Positions 1-8,393 of a stretch of 33,958 nucleotides of DNA are shown here, piece by piece. A program made the position numbers and the translations under genes. Position 1 is the stretch's first letter, and every line of letters begins with the position of its first letter. The notes under the pieces were generated by a model. The model searched no databases and was not told the DNA's origin. It saw only the letters and a list, made by a program, of their open reading frames with translations. The stretch comes from CAIOSQ01 sp041178225 (GTDB taxonomy: Bacteria > Pseudomonadota > Alphaproteobacteria > CACIAM-22H2), in assembly GCA_041178225.1 (NCBI GenBank), contig JBEGVV010000209.1, forward strand, positions 1 through 33,958. Direction: 5' to 3'.

Positions 1-1155
1 GGCCTCGATGTTAGGTGCTATCGCGTCGCGCGTGCCCTCGGACACGTCCCCGAACCGCACGCCAAGCCTCTCGGCGATGTCCACGACCATCTCGCGTTCG
101 CCGCCGGAGTCGTGGATTGACGCAAGGCCGCCCGCGGCAGCCCGCCTCGGCTGGTCGAAGAGCTGCAGGGTCGTCGCGAACTCGTCGAGGTCCTCCACCA
201 GGGAGACGCCATGTCGACGGCACATGGCGACAAAGGCGGCATCGCTGCCCGCGATCGCGCCGGTGTGGCTGACCGCCATCGCCGCGCTGCGCGCGGAGCG
301 GCCAACCTTGAGGACGACGACCGGCACATCCCTCGCGGAGGCGGCCTCGAGGACCGCGACGAAGCGCTCGGGGGCGCGCACCTCCTCAAGGAATAGGCCG
401 ATCGCCCGCGTCGTCGGCTGCACCAATGCCCAGTCGATGTAGTCGGCTGCGGTCGTCGTCAATTCCATGCCACTCGAGATGCACGCGGTGAAGCCCAGCC
501 TCCTGTCGTTGTGCGCCAGCGCCGAGAAGGCCGAGCCGGACTGCGCGACGAAGACGATGCCGCCCGCCCGCAATCCGGGCGGCGAAGGGAAACCCGCGAC
601 GCGCAACCCGACGCTGCGGCTGTAGAAGCCCATCGAGCTGGCACCGCAAAGAACGATACCCGCCTCCCGCGCCCGACGCGCGAGGCGCTCGGCCAGCGGT
701 GGGTTCGCGTCGCCATCCAGACGCGCCGACGCGAAGATGGTAGCGGCGCGCGCGCCATGTGCGATCACCTCCTCGAGCCCCTGCTCGAGCTGGGCGCTCG
801 CGAGGGCGAGCACGACGTGGTCGACGCGCTCGGGCAGCGAGGCGAGGGACGCATGGCAGGCCAGGTCGCCGATGCGCTCATAACGCGGGTTCACGGGGTA
901 CACGCGGCCCGCGTAGCCGTCGATGCGGCTCATCTCGACCATTGCCAGGCCATTCGATTCCGGGCGCGCGGAGGCGCCGACCAGCGCGATGCTCCTCGGC
1001 GCAAGCAGCGTGTCGAGGCGATGCACCTGACCAACCGCGGCCGCGCCGCCCGTCAACTGGCATTGTCCAGCCAAGCCCGTCCCCTCTGTCCCCGCGCGAT
1101 CATCGGCCTTCGGCGGGCGCACCGAAAGCCCTTCGTTGGACATGAGAATATCCAT
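1..1155 (-). CDS. NDP-forming acyl-CoA synthetase, N-terminal 385 residues (runs off the left edge)
   Basis: The minus strand is open from base 1155 to the window edge, so the C-terminal part is missing. The family (ADP-forming acetate/acyl-CoA ligases, usually about 700 residues) makes acyl-CoA from acid, CoA and ATP. Residues 48-145 look like the CoA-binding Rossmann domain (LAPRSIALVGAS). Residues 198-330 look like the succinyl-CoA-ligase-like domain, and SHTGAIAGSDAAF contains the expected phospho-acceptor His at 297. The ATP-grasp part would lie beyond base 1. I chose ATG 1155 because GAGG lies 9 bases upstream; ATG 1164 and 1143 are alternatives. The roughly 45 residues before LDTLLAPRS are unusual, and a GTG at 1026 would remove them. 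The gene starts 26 bases after the upstream regulator and is probably in its operon. The substrate is unknown. Confidence 0.85.
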   Translation of the reverse strand, partial: MDILMSNEGLSVRPPKADDRAGTEGTGLAGQCQLTGGAAAVGQVHRLDTLLAPRSIALVGASARPESNGLAMVEMSRIDGYAGRVYPVNPRYERIGDLACHASLASLPERVDHVVLALASAQLEQGLEEVIAHGARAATIFASARLDGDANPPLAERLARRAREAGIVLCGASSMGFYSRSVGLRVAGFPSPPGLRAGGIVFVAQSGSAFSALAHNDRRLGFTACISSGMELTTTAADYIDWALVQPTTRAIGLFLEEVRAPERFVAVLEAASARDVPVVVLKVGRSARSAAMAVSHTGAIAGSDAAFVAMCRRHGVSLVEDLDEFATTLQLFDQPRRAAAGGLASIHDSGGEREMVVDIAERLGVRFGDVSEGTRDAIAPNIEA

Positions 1156-1181
1156 TCTGGACATCCTCGCCGCAAAGCGAC

Positions 1182-2207
1182 TCAGAGCAGTTTCGCGGGA
1201 TCGTGCTGGGTCTGGTCGGGATGGAGGTCGAACACCGGCATGAGGCGCAAGGACGTGGAAGTCTCCCCTGGGCTCCCTCCGCGCTCGCGGCGCGGGGTGA
1301 CGCCGAAGACCTTCCTGTAGGCGCGCGAGAAGCCGGCATATGCGGCGAAGCCGCAGGCTTCGGCCACCTCACGCAGTTCCATGCCGGTCGAGCGGATCAA
1401 CTTGCGCGCCCGCGTCACCCGGATGAGGAGGTAGACGTCAGAGGTCGTGGCAGCGAATACGCGCAGGAACTGCCGATCGAGCTGGCGCCGGGACAAGCGC
1501 AGCCTCCGCGCGATCGCCGCGACCGGCATCGGGGCGGAAATGCGCTGCTCCATGAGGGCGCAAGCCTGCTGCACGGTCTCGGGCACCTGGCTGCCAGACA
1601 GCGCCATCAAGCCGCTCTGGACCTCGCCATCCTCGCGAAGCCATGGCGCCTGAAGCAGGTTGGCGACCCGCCGCGCAAAGGGCGCGCCGAAATCCCGGCG
1701 CACGATCCGCGCCATGAGGTCGAGGCCGGTCACGCCGCCGGCGCAACTCGCCCTGCGCTCGGAGAGGCTGAAGACGTCGCGGACGAAGCGGACCTTCGGG
1801 AACATCTTCTCGTAGGCGGGTAGGTTCGCATAGTGGGCCGCCACCTCGTGCCCGTCGAGGGCCCCGGAATGCGCAAGGTGGTAGACGCCAGCCTCCATGC
1901 AGCCGAGTGCGCGATCGAGCCGTGCGAAGCGGCGCAGGACCCTCTGCGTCTCCCGGTTCAGGTGCTTGTGGGGCTTGAAGCTGCCGCAGACGAGCAGCAG
2001 GTCGAAGTCCCGCAGTTCCGCGATGAACGTCTCGCATGTGAGGGGGATGCCCGCGCTCGATGGCACGGAACGAGACGTATCGCTGGCGAGGATCCACCTG
2101 TAGTGCGTGCGCCCAAGAAGTGAGTTGGCGACGCGCAGCGTATCGATCGCCGAGGCTACGTTCACGAGCGAGAACTCGGGGGTCAGCAGGAATGCGACGG
2201 TGAACAT
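1182..2207 (-). CDS. GlxA-type AraC-family transcriptional regulator
   Basis: This 341-residue protein has the two-part GlxA layout. An N-terminal DJ-1/PfpI-like (class I glutamine amidotransferase fold) domain spans about residues 1-190, and a C-terminal AraC double helix-turn-helix spans about 235-325 (recognition region AEACGFAAYAGFSRAYRKVFGVTPRRER). The position usually holding the DJ-1 nucleophile reads LGCMEAGVYHLAH, so a Cys is present but the surrounding motif differs from the common CTGSF form. ATG 2207 begins MFTVAFLLTPEFSLVNVASA, the typical family start, and lies 16 bases after the upstream oxidoreductase stop; longer in-frame extensions overlap that gene. It probably regulates its own operon. 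Family members often control amine or choline-derived catabolism, but the ligand here cannot be read from sequence. Confidence 0.9.
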   Translation of the reverse strand: MFTVAFLLTPEFSLVNVASAIDTLRVANSLLGRTHYRWILASDTSRSVPSSAGIPLTCETFIAELRDFDLLLVCGSFKPHKHLNRETQRVLRRFARLDRALGCMEAGVYHLAHSGALDGHEVAAHYANLPAYEKMFPKVRFVRDVFSLSERRASCAGGVTGLDLMARIVRRDFGAPFARRVANLLQAPWLREDGEVQSGLMALSGSQVPETVQQACALMEQRISAPMPVAAIARRLRLSRRQLDRQFLRVFAATTSDVYLLIRVTRARKLIRSTGMELREVAEACGFAAYAGFSRAYRKVFGVTPRRERGGSPGETSTSLRLMPVFDLHPDQTQHDPAKLL

Positions 2208-2223
2208 CCGGATCCTGCCAGCG

Positions 2224-3819
2224 TCAACGACTCTTGCGCCGGAGGTCACGCAGTATCTCGCGCGCCGCGTTGTGGCCGGGGAGACCGCTGACGCCACCGC
2301 CCGGGTGCGCCGACGACCCGCATTGGTAGAGGCCGTCGATCGGCGACCGGTAGTCGGCATAGTGGGGCGCGGGGCGCTTGAGGAATAACTGGTCGGCGAG
2401 GATCTCGCCGTGGAAGATGTGGCCCTCGGGCGTCGCGATGATCCGCTCGATGTCGGGCGGTGCGAGCACCTGCATGCCCACGATGCCCGACGAGAAACCG
2501 GGCGCGAACTCGTCGAGGGTACGCAGCGCATTCCCGGCGAAGCGCTCTTTCTCGGCATCGTCCCACGCGCGGCCTGCCAGCCTGTAGGGCGCATGACCGC
2601 CGAACAGGTGGAGGACGTGCCGTCCCGGGGGCGCGATGCTGTCGTCGACGAAGCTCGGCGCGACGGGCGTCATGAAGGGACGCGCCGACCATTCGCCGCG
2701 AAGCGCATCCTGGTAGGCAGCCTCGAGGTATTCGATGGTCGGGCCGACATGCGCATAGGTCGGGTAGGGGAACCCTGCCGTCGACGGGTCGAAGCCGCGA
2801 TACCGTGGCAGCCGCTCGCAGGCGATGTTGATCTTGAAGGCGGTCGAGAAGGTCCGGTAGTTGGCTATGGCGCGCACGAAATCCGAGGGCAGCGTCTCGG
2901 GCGCGAGCAGCTTCAGGAACGTGATCTTGCAACTGGCGTTGCTGGCGACGACCGGGGCGTGAATCCTGCTTCCATCAGCCAGCGTCACTCCGGTCGCGCG
3001 GCCGTCCACGCTGTCGATCGCCACCACCTCCGAGTCGGTGCGCACCTCGAGGCCATGTTCCCTGCCGCTCCTTGCAATAGCCTCGCTGATCGTGCCCATG
3101 CCGCCGCGGATGAAGCCCCAGCCTCCCGCGCCGGCATGCTCGCCAAGCAGGTGATGCAGCGTCACATAGGCGGAACCCGGGGTACGGGGCCCGGCGAACG
3201 TGCCGATGCCGGAGTAGTACGCCAGCACCGCGCGGATCTCGGTCCTCTCGAACCAGCGCCCCAGGAACTCGTCGGCGCTGAGGGTGAGGAGGTCGATGAG
3301 CCGGTGAAGGGTCTTGCCGATGCGGCGGTACTTCCACAGGAAGGCGACGCCATCCTTGAAGTCGCGCCAGCTCCGCTTCGTCGGGTCGACGGGAGTGTCG
3401 AGGATGAGACGCCGCACCACGCGGACCGCCTCCCCGAGATGGCGCTCGAATTCCGGGTAGGCGTCTGCGTCGCGGCGGGAGAAGCGTGCGAAGCTGGCCT
3501 GGGTGCGGCGCATGTCGTCCGAGAAGATGATCCCGTCGCCATTCTCGAGCGGCCCGTACATGTCGGAGGCAGGCAGGACTTCGAAGCCGTGCCGCCTGAG
3601 CTCAAGGTCGGCGATCACCTTCGGATGCAGCCAGCTCATGAGGTAGGAAAAGACCGAGAAGCGGTAGCCGGGGATGATCTCCTCCGTAACCGCTGCCCCG
3701 CCGATGACATGGCGCCGCTCGAGCACCACGGTACGCAATCCGGCACGAGCGAGATAAGCGCCACAGGTCAGCCCGTTATGTCCACCACCAATGACGATCG
3801 CGTCGTACGCCCCGGCCAT
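2224..3819 (-). CDS. FAD-dependent oxidoreductase, phytoene-desaturase/PYROXD2-like
   Basis: This 531-residue flavoprotein begins with a dinucleotide-binding fold (YDAIVIGGGHNGLTCGAYLA, then the ERR..IGGAAVTEE stretch). It ends with the FAD-binding signature SSAHPGGGVSGLPGHNAARE typical of the phytoene desaturase/carotenoid isomerase superfamily. The overall pattern, including the C-terminal DGLYQCGSSAHPGGG, is closest to PYROXD2-type proteins rather than true carotenoid enzymes, and no other carotenoid genes are nearby. The start at 3819 has a strong GGGGAGG site upstream. It is the first gene of a probable three-gene operon with the GlxA-type regulator and the acyl-CoA synthetase, which suggests a catabolic oxidation feeding a CoA thioester. 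That pathway is an inference, and the substrate is unknown. Confidence 0.88.
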   Translation of the reverse strand: MAGAYDAIVIGGGHNGLTCGAYLARAGLRTVVLERRHVIGGAAVTEEIIPGYRFSVFSYLMSWLHPKVIADLELRRHGFEVLPASDMYGPLENGDGIIFSDDMRRTQASFARFSRRDADAYPEFERHLGEAVRVVRRLILDTPVDPTKRSWRDFKDGVAFLWKYRRIGKTLHRLIDLLTLSADEFLGRWFERTEIRAVLAYYSGIGTFAGPRTPGSAYVTLHHLLGEHAGAGGWGFIRGGMGTISEAIARSGREHGLEVRTDSEVVAIDSVDGRATGVTLADGSRIHAPVVASNASCKITFLKLLAPETLPSDFVRAIANYRTFSTAFKINIACERLPRYRGFDPSTAGFPYPTYAHVGPTIEYLEAAYQDALRGEWSARPFMTPVAPSFVDDSIAPPGRHVLHLFGGHAPYRLAGRAWDDAEKERFAGNALRTLDEFAPGFSSGIVGMQVLAPPDIERIIATPEGHIFHGEILADQLFLKRPAPHYADYRSPIDGLYQCGSSAHPGGGVSGLPGHNAAREILRDLRRKSR

Positions 3820-4031
3820 CCGATGCCTCCCCTTCCCGTCGGCGGGGCCGCAAGTGCCACCCCGCCAGGTTCGCGCTCAGGATAACGGAATGCGTTTCAT
3901 GGTGGCTCGCGATGTCGGAGGAATGACCCAACGCCCGTCTCCGCCTTCGGCCCATCCCGGGCCCCCGCGCATGGCCGGGTTGCGCGCGGCCGGGTCGACA
4001 GGGGCGGCGGGGCGGCCCTAGCCTCGCCTCC

Positions 4032-5294
4032 ATGGCCAACGATACCTCGCCCCTCGCCGCCGCGACCGCGGCGCCCGCACCCGCAGCCGCCGCCTCGCCG
4101 CAGGCGCAGGCACAGGGCGCGCATGCCGCCACCTTCGCGGTGGTCTTCTCGCTGTCGCTCTGCCACCTGCTGAACGACCTGATGCAGTCGATGCTGCCGG
4201 CGATCTATCCCGTGCTCAAGGACACGCACCGGCTGGATTTCGGGCAGATCGGCCTGATCACCCTCGCCTTCCAGTGCACGGCCTCGCTGTTCCAGCCCGT
4301 GGTCGGCATGGTCACGGACAGGCGGCCGATGCCCTATTCGCTGGCCGCGGGCATGGCCTCGACGCTGGTCGGCCTGCTGCTGCTCGCCCATGCGCCCGAC
4401 TACGCGACGATCCTCGTCGCGGCCTGCCTCGTCGGGCTCGGCTCCGCGGTCTTCCATCCCGAGGCCTCGCGCGTCGCGCGCCTCGCCTCCGGGGGCCGCC
4501 ACGGCCTCGCGCAGTCGCTGTTCCAGGTCGGTGGCAACGCGGGCTCGGCCATCGGGCCGCTGCTCGCGGCGCTGGTCGTCGTCCCCAACGGCCAGCGCAG
4601 CGTCGCGTGGTTCTCGGCGGCGGCCTTCCTCGGCATGTCGGTGCTCGTCGGCGTCGGCAACTGGTACGCGAGGCATCGCCGCGTGCCGCGTGCCCAGGGC
4701 GCGCCGGTCGCGCGGCCGCTCTCGGTGCAGCTCGCCGAGCCGCGCGTCGCGCTCGCGCTCGCCGTGCTCGTGACGCTGATCTTCTCGAAGACCTTCTACT
4801 CGGCGAGCCTCAACTCCTACTACACGTTCTACCTGATGGGTCGCTTCGGCGCCGACGTCGAGACCGCGCAGTTCGCGCTCTTCGTCTTCCTCGCCTCGTC
4901 GCCGATCGGCGCGCTTCTGGGGGGCTGGCTCGGCGACCGAATCGGCCGCCTGCCGATCATCTGGGTGTCGATCCTCGGCGCCCTGCCCTTCTCGCTCGCG
5001 CTGCCGCATGTCGGCTTCGCGACGACGATCGTGCTGGCCTTCGTGATCGGCCTCGTCATGTCGTCGTCCTTCTCGGCGATCCTGGTCTACGCGCAGGACC
5101 TGCTGCCCGGTCGCGTCGGGCTCGTCGCCGGCGTCTTCTTCGGCTTCTCCTTCGGCCTCGGAGGCATCGGCGCGGCGGCGCTTGGCGAGCTCGCCGACCG
5201 CACGAGCCTCGACACGGTCTACGCGATCTGCGCCTTCCTGCCGGCGATCGGCCTCCTCACGGTCTTCCTGCCGCGGCAGGCCGGTCAGCGCTGA
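4032..5294 (+). CDS. MFS transporter, fosmidomycin-resistance (Fsr)-like
   Basis: This 420-residue integral membrane protein has about 12 hydrophobic segments. The first follows an Ala/Pro/Gln-rich tail of about 35 residues. The N-terminal block SLCHLLNDLMQSMLPAIYP and the MVTDRRPMPYS loop match the Fsr subgroup of the major facilitator superfamily, whose members export drugs or metabolites by proton antiport. The second-half loop GGWLGDRIGRLP is the repeated MFS loop 2-3 signature. The start is ATG 4032; there is no clear Shine-Dalgarno sequence just upstream, so a slightly later start is possible. The gene stands alone between a divergent oxidoreductase and a convergent peroxiredoxin. The transported compound is unknown, and the Fsr name indicates similarity, not proven fosmidomycin resistance. 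Confidence 0.88.
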   Translation: MANDTSPLAAATAAPAPAAAASPQAQAQGAHAATFAVVFSLSLCHLLNDLMQSMLPAIYPVLKDTHRLDFGQIGLITLAFQCTASLFQPVVGMVTDRRPMPYSLAAGMASTLVGLLLLAHAPDYATILVAACLVGLGSAVFHPEASRVARLASGGRHGLAQSLFQVGGNAGSAIGPLLAALVVVPNGQRSVAWFSAAAFLGMSVLVGVGNWYARHRRVPRAQGAPVARPLSVQLAEPRVALALAVLVTLIFSKTFYSASLNSYYTFYLMGRFGADVETAQFALFVFLASSPIGALLGGWLGDRIGRLPIIWVSILGALPFSLALPHVGFATTIVLAFVIGLVMSSSFSAILVYAQDLLPGRVGLVAGVFFGFSFGLGGIGAAALGELADRTSLDTVYAICAFLPAIGLLTVFLPRQAGQR

Positions 5295-5851
5295 GCGGCG
5301 CGCAGCCAGGCGACGACGTCGCCCGCGCTGCGATCGGGCGGGAAGACCGGGTAGAAGACCTTCTCGATGCGGCCCTGCGACAGCACCATCGTCAGGCGCC
5401 TGAGCAGCCGCGTGCCGTGGACCTCGAAGCAGGGCAGCCGCAGCGCGTCGGCGAGGCGGAAGCCCGCGTCCGACAGGATCGCGAAGGGCAGGTGCAGCCG
5501 CTCGACGACCTCCGCCTGCCAGGCCGTGTCCTGCGAGGACAACCCGAAGAGCGAGGCGACGCCGAGCGCGCGCAGCTCGGCCGCATGGTCGCGGAAGGCG
5601 CAGGATTGCGGCGTGCAGCCGCGCGCGCCGGGGATCGCGTCCCAGCCATCGGGCAACGGGATGCCCGGCCGCCCGGTCATCGGGTAGGCGTAGACGACGA
5701 CCAGCCCGGGCAGCGCCGAGAGGTCGACCATGCGCCCGTCGGTCGCCGCGAGCGCGACGGAAGGCATGCGCATGCCCTCGAGATGCGCCGCCGCGCCGTC
5801 GTCCACGGGCACGGGCAGCTTGCTCCAGTCGACATCGAGGAAGTTGGTCAT
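5285..5851 (-). CDS. PrxQ/BCP-like peroxiredoxin (redoxin domain protein)
   Basis: This 188-residue thioredoxin-fold protein has GCTPQSCAFRDHAAEL at residues 78-93. That places Cys79 and Cys84 five residues apart, as in PrxQ/BCP peroxiredoxins (family form GCT..AC.FRD), where they are the peroxidatic and resolving cysteines. The spacing VVVYAYPMTGRPG before it also fits the family, although there is an insertion between that strand and the Cys motif. It would reduce peroxides in the cytoplasm; no signal peptide is visible. The start at 5851 has GGCGAGG upstream. It overlaps the end of the MFS gene by 10 bases on the opposite strand and is divergent from the MocR regulator 69 bases away, its probable regulator. 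Confidence 0.85.
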   Translation of the reverse strand: MTNFLDVDWSKLPVPVDDGAAAHLEGMRMPSVALAATDGRMVDLSALPGLVVVYAYPMTGRPGIPLPDGWDAIPGARGCTPQSCAFRDHAAELRALGVASLFGLSSQDTAWQAEVVERLHLPFAILSDAGFRLADALRLPCFEVHGTRLLRRLTMVLSQGRIEKVFYPVFPPDRSAGDVVAWLRAAQR

Positions 5852-5895
5852 GCGGGCCTCGCCAGGTGGGCAGGAAGGTCCTTTTGGCAGCCGTA

Positions 5896-5916
5896 TTGGT
5901 CCTGGATAAGATCCAA
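5896..5916. promoter_or_regulatory. Candidate operator between the peroxiredoxin and MocR genes
   Basis: The 69-base divergent gap contains an imperfect inverted repeat with outer TTGG/CCAA and inner GGAT-aag-ATCC. It ends 4 bases before the MocR start codon. MocR/PdxR regulators commonly bind in their divergent promoter region, so this is a plausible autoregulatory site. It also contains CTGGAT, resembling the GGATCC-centred motif seen elsewhere in the window. No binding evidence exists. Confidence 0.35.
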
Positions 5917-5920
5917 ATCC

Positions 5921-7348
5921 ATGGGAAAGCAAAGAACCATTCTGCCCGACTGGTCGGCGCTCATGCCCGTGCGCACGGATCCCGGGCCACGCGGCGCGGC
6001 GCTCTACGCGGCGCTGCGGCGGATGATCGAGGACGGCCGCGTCCCGCCAGGCGCGAAGCTGCCGCCGTCCCGCGTCCTCGCTGCGCAGGCCAGGATCGCG
6101 CGCAACGTGGTCGTCGCCGCCTTCGAGCGGCTCGCCGCGGAGGGCTATGTCGTGGCGCGGGTCGGCGCCGGCAGCTTCGTGGCGCCCGACGTCCCGCGCC
6201 TCGCGCCGCGCGCGCCGAGGCCGCTGCCCGCGCCCGCGCTCCTGCCTGCCATGCCCGGCCGCCTCGGCAGCGCGATGGCGGACCCGCGCTCCTTCGACCT
6301 GCTGCGCAGGCTCCTCGCGCGCGACCTCGCGCGCCCCTCGGCGGCGCATCTCCACTACGGGGACCCGCGCGGCGCGCCGGCGCTGCGCGAGGCGATCGCC
6401 GGCTACCTGCGCAGCGCGCGCGCCGTGCGGGTCCATCCAGACCAGGTGATGGTGACGAGCGGCGCGCAGCAGGCGATCGACATCGTCGTGCGCACGGTGC
6501 TCGCGCCGGGCGACACGGCATGGATCGAGGATCCCGCCTATCCGATGGCGGCGGCGCTGCTGCGCGGCGCGGGCCAGCGCATCGTCCCGGTGCGCGTCGA
6601 CGCCGAGGGGCTGGACGTGGCCGCCGGGCGGAGGGCCGCGCCGCGCGCCCGCGCCGCCTATGCAACGCCCTCGCACCAGTTCCCGCTCGGCGTCGCGATG
6701 ACGATGCGACGACGGCTCGAACTGCTCGCCTGGGCGCGCGAGGCGGGCGCGTGGATCATCGAGGACGACTACGACAGCGAGTTCCGCTACGCGGGCCCGC
6801 CGCTCGCCGCGCTGCAGGGCATCGACGACGCGGGGCGCGTCGTCTATGTCGGCACGTTCTCGAAGTCGCTCTTCCCGGGCCTGCGCGTGGGCTACGCCGT
6901 GCTGCCCGAGGCGATCCTCGGCAAGGCGATCGCGCTGCGCGAGCGCACCGACCGGCAGCCTTCGACGATCGCCGACGGGGCGCTCGCCGCGTTCATCGCC
7001 GAGGGCCACCTGGCGGCGCATGTCCGGCGCGCCCGCAAGCGCGCGCGCGCGGCCCGCGACGCGCTGGTCGCCGGCCTCGCGCAGGGGCCGCTCCTCGCGC
7101 AGGCGCCCGACCAGGGCCTGCATCTCGTCGCCTCGCTGCCTGGCTGGCTCGACGAGGCCCGCGCGATCGAGGTCGCCGCGCAGGCCGGCCTCTTCGCGCG
7201 CCCGCTCTCCGCCATGCATCTCGCGCGACGCAGGCGAACGGGGCTGGTGATGGGCTTCTCCGGCTTCTCGCCCGAGGCCTTCGCCATCGCCGCGCGCGAG
7301 GCCTCCGCGCGGCTCGCGCGGCTCGCGCCCCGACTGGCGCGGCGATGA
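5921..7348 (+). CDS. MocR/PdxR-type regulator (GntR HTH fused to aminotransferase-like domain)
   Basis: This 475-residue protein has a GntR winged helix-turn-helix at about residues 20-88 (KLPPSRVLAAQARIARNVVVAAFERLAAEGY) joined to a fold-type I aminotransferase domain at about 125-470. The expected PLP-binding lysine is Lys315 in GTFSKSLFPGLRVGY, and IIEDDYDSEFRY carries the aspartate that contacts the pyridine nitrogen. MocR proteins usually use PLP or a PLP-amino-acid adduct as effector and control vitamin B6, amino acid or taurine genes. I chose ATG 5921 because it starts the conserved domain; the frame is open far upstream, through the antisense of the peroxiredoxin, but without coding character. 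It is divergent from the peroxiredoxin gene, the likeliest target. Its effector is unknown. Confidence 0.92.
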   Translation: MGKQRTILPDWSALMPVRTDPGPRGAALYAALRRMIEDGRVPPGAKLPPSRVLAAQARIARNVVVAAFERLAAEGYVVARVGAGSFVAPDVPRLAPRAPRPLPAPALLPAMPGRLGSAMADPRSFDLLRRLLARDLARPSAAHLHYGDPRGAPALREAIAGYLRSARAVRVHPDQVMVTSGAQQAIDIVVRTVLAPGDTAWIEDPAYPMAAALLRGAGQRIVPVRVDAEGLDVAAGRRAAPRARAAYATPSHQFPLGVAMTMRRRLELLAWAREAGAWIIEDDYDSEFRYAGPPLAALQGIDDAGRVVYVGTFSKSLFPGLRVGYAVLPEAILGKAIALRERTDRQPSTIADGALAAFIAEGHLAAHVRRARKRARAARDALVAGLAQGPLLAQAPDQGLHLVASLPGWLDEARAIEVAAQAGLFARPLSAMHLARRRRTGLVMGFSGFSPEAFAIAAREASARLARLAPRLARR

Positions 7349-7420
7349 TCGCGCCTGGCCCTCGGCCTCGCGATTGCGAGGCGGCGGACCGCGGCGACCT
7401 TTCGCAGACGGATCGTGGAC

Positions 7421-7426
7421 TATAAG
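7421..7426 (+). promoter_or_regulatory. Possible -10 element for the mgs/glx-glnT operon
   Basis: TATAAG lies 65 bases upstream of the first amidotransferase gene, in a 143-base gap after the MocR gene. The -35 region is weak (CTTTCG at a 16-base spacing). Downstream is a short inverted repeat, CCTGG/CCAGG, at 7451-7466, which could be an operator or a leader hairpin. This is a tentative promoter call. Confidence 0.3.
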
Positions 7427-7491
7427 GTCGTTCAATGCCGGGTCCCATTGCCTGGCACCCACCAGGGCGACGCCGGAAAGGATCGTGACCC

Positions 7492-8391
7492 ATGTGCGGC
7501 ATCGTCGGCCTCTTTCTCAAGAACCCGGTGCTCCGGCCCGATCTCGGGCGGCACGTATCCGCGATGCTCGCCGGCATGACGGATCGCGGCCCCGACAGCG
7601 CTGGGATCGCCGTCTATCACCGCCCCGCGGGCGAGGGCGCCTGCAAGCTCACGCTCCACCATGCCGATCCCGCGCATGACTGGAGCGCGCTCGCCGGCGC
7701 GATCGCGCAGGCCTTCGGCTGCGAGGTCGACGCCGAGGTCCGCGCCAACCACGCGGTGCTGGTGGCCGATGCCGGCGAAGCCGCGCTGCGCGACTGGCTC
7801 GCCGAGGAGGCGCCGGACGTGCGCGTGATGGGCTACGGCCAGCTGATGGAGGTCTACAAGGAGATGGGCCTTCCGGCGGACGTGCTGCGCCGGCACGGGA
7901 TCCCGGCGATGTCCGGCACCCACGCGATCGGCCATACCCGCATGGCGACCGAAAGCATCGTCACCACCGAGCACTCGCATCCCTTCACGGCGGCGGCGGA
8001 CATGTGCCTCGTGCACAACGGCTCGCTGTCCAACCACAACCGCCTGCGCGCCTTCCTGCGCCGGCGCGGCGAGCGCTTCGAGACCGACAACGACAGCGAG
8101 GTCGCGGCGCGCTACTTCGCCTGGCGCATGCGCGAGGGCGCCTCGCTCGAGGAGGCCATGCAGGCCGGCCTGAGGGACCTCGACGGCTTCTACACCTTCG
8201 CGATGGGCACGCGCGAAGGCTTCGCCGTGCTGCGCGACGGCATCGCGTGCAAGCCCGCCGTGCTCGCCGAGACCGACGACTGGGTGGCCATGGCCTCGGA
8301 GTATCGCGCCATCGCCGACCTTCCTGGTGTCGAGGACGCGACCATCTGGGAGCCCAAGCCCGCGGTCGTCTACACTTGGAAGCTGGATTGA
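7492..8391 (+). CDS. mgsA: N-methylglutamate synthase subunit A / GlxB-type class II glutamine amidotransferase
   Basis: The 299-residue protein starts MCGIVGLF, giving the N-terminal Cys2 nucleophile of Ntn-type (class II) amidotransferases after Met removal. Supporting motifs are MTDRGPDSAG (glutamine pocket), GHTRMATES and LVHNGSLSNHNRLR. It corresponds to the glutaminase domain of glutamate synthase as a separate subunit, releasing ammonia or transferring the glutamyl-amide nitrogen. Immediately downstream are the GXGXG and FMN-domain subunits and a GlnT/GmaS gene, the arrangement of MgsABC-GmaS and of rhizobial GlxBCD-GlnT. GGAAAGG precedes the ATG. The alternative symbol is glxB; sequence alone cannot separate methylamine metabolism from another amide-transfer role. 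Confidence 0.9.
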   Translation: MCGIVGLFLKNPVLRPDLGRHVSAMLAGMTDRGPDSAGIAVYHRPAGEGACKLTLHHADPAHDWSALAGAIAQAFGCEVDAEVRANHAVLVADAGEAALRDWLAEEAPDVRVMGYGQLMEVYKEMGLPADVLRRHGIPAMSGTHAIGHTRMATESIVTTEHSHPFTAAADMCLVHNGSLSNHNRLRAFLRRRGERFETDNDSEVAARYFAWRMREGASLEEAMQAGLRDLDGFYTFAMGTREGFAVLRDGIACKPAVLAETDDWVAMASEYRAIADLPGVEDATIWEPKPAVVYTWKLD

Positions 8392-8393
8392 CC

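Noticed and set aside
4274..5920. In-frame upstream extension of the MocR gene
   Set aside because: The stretch overlaps the MFS and peroxiredoxin genes and encodes Arg/Ala-rich sequence unlike any domain; the GntR domain begins shortly after ATG 5921.
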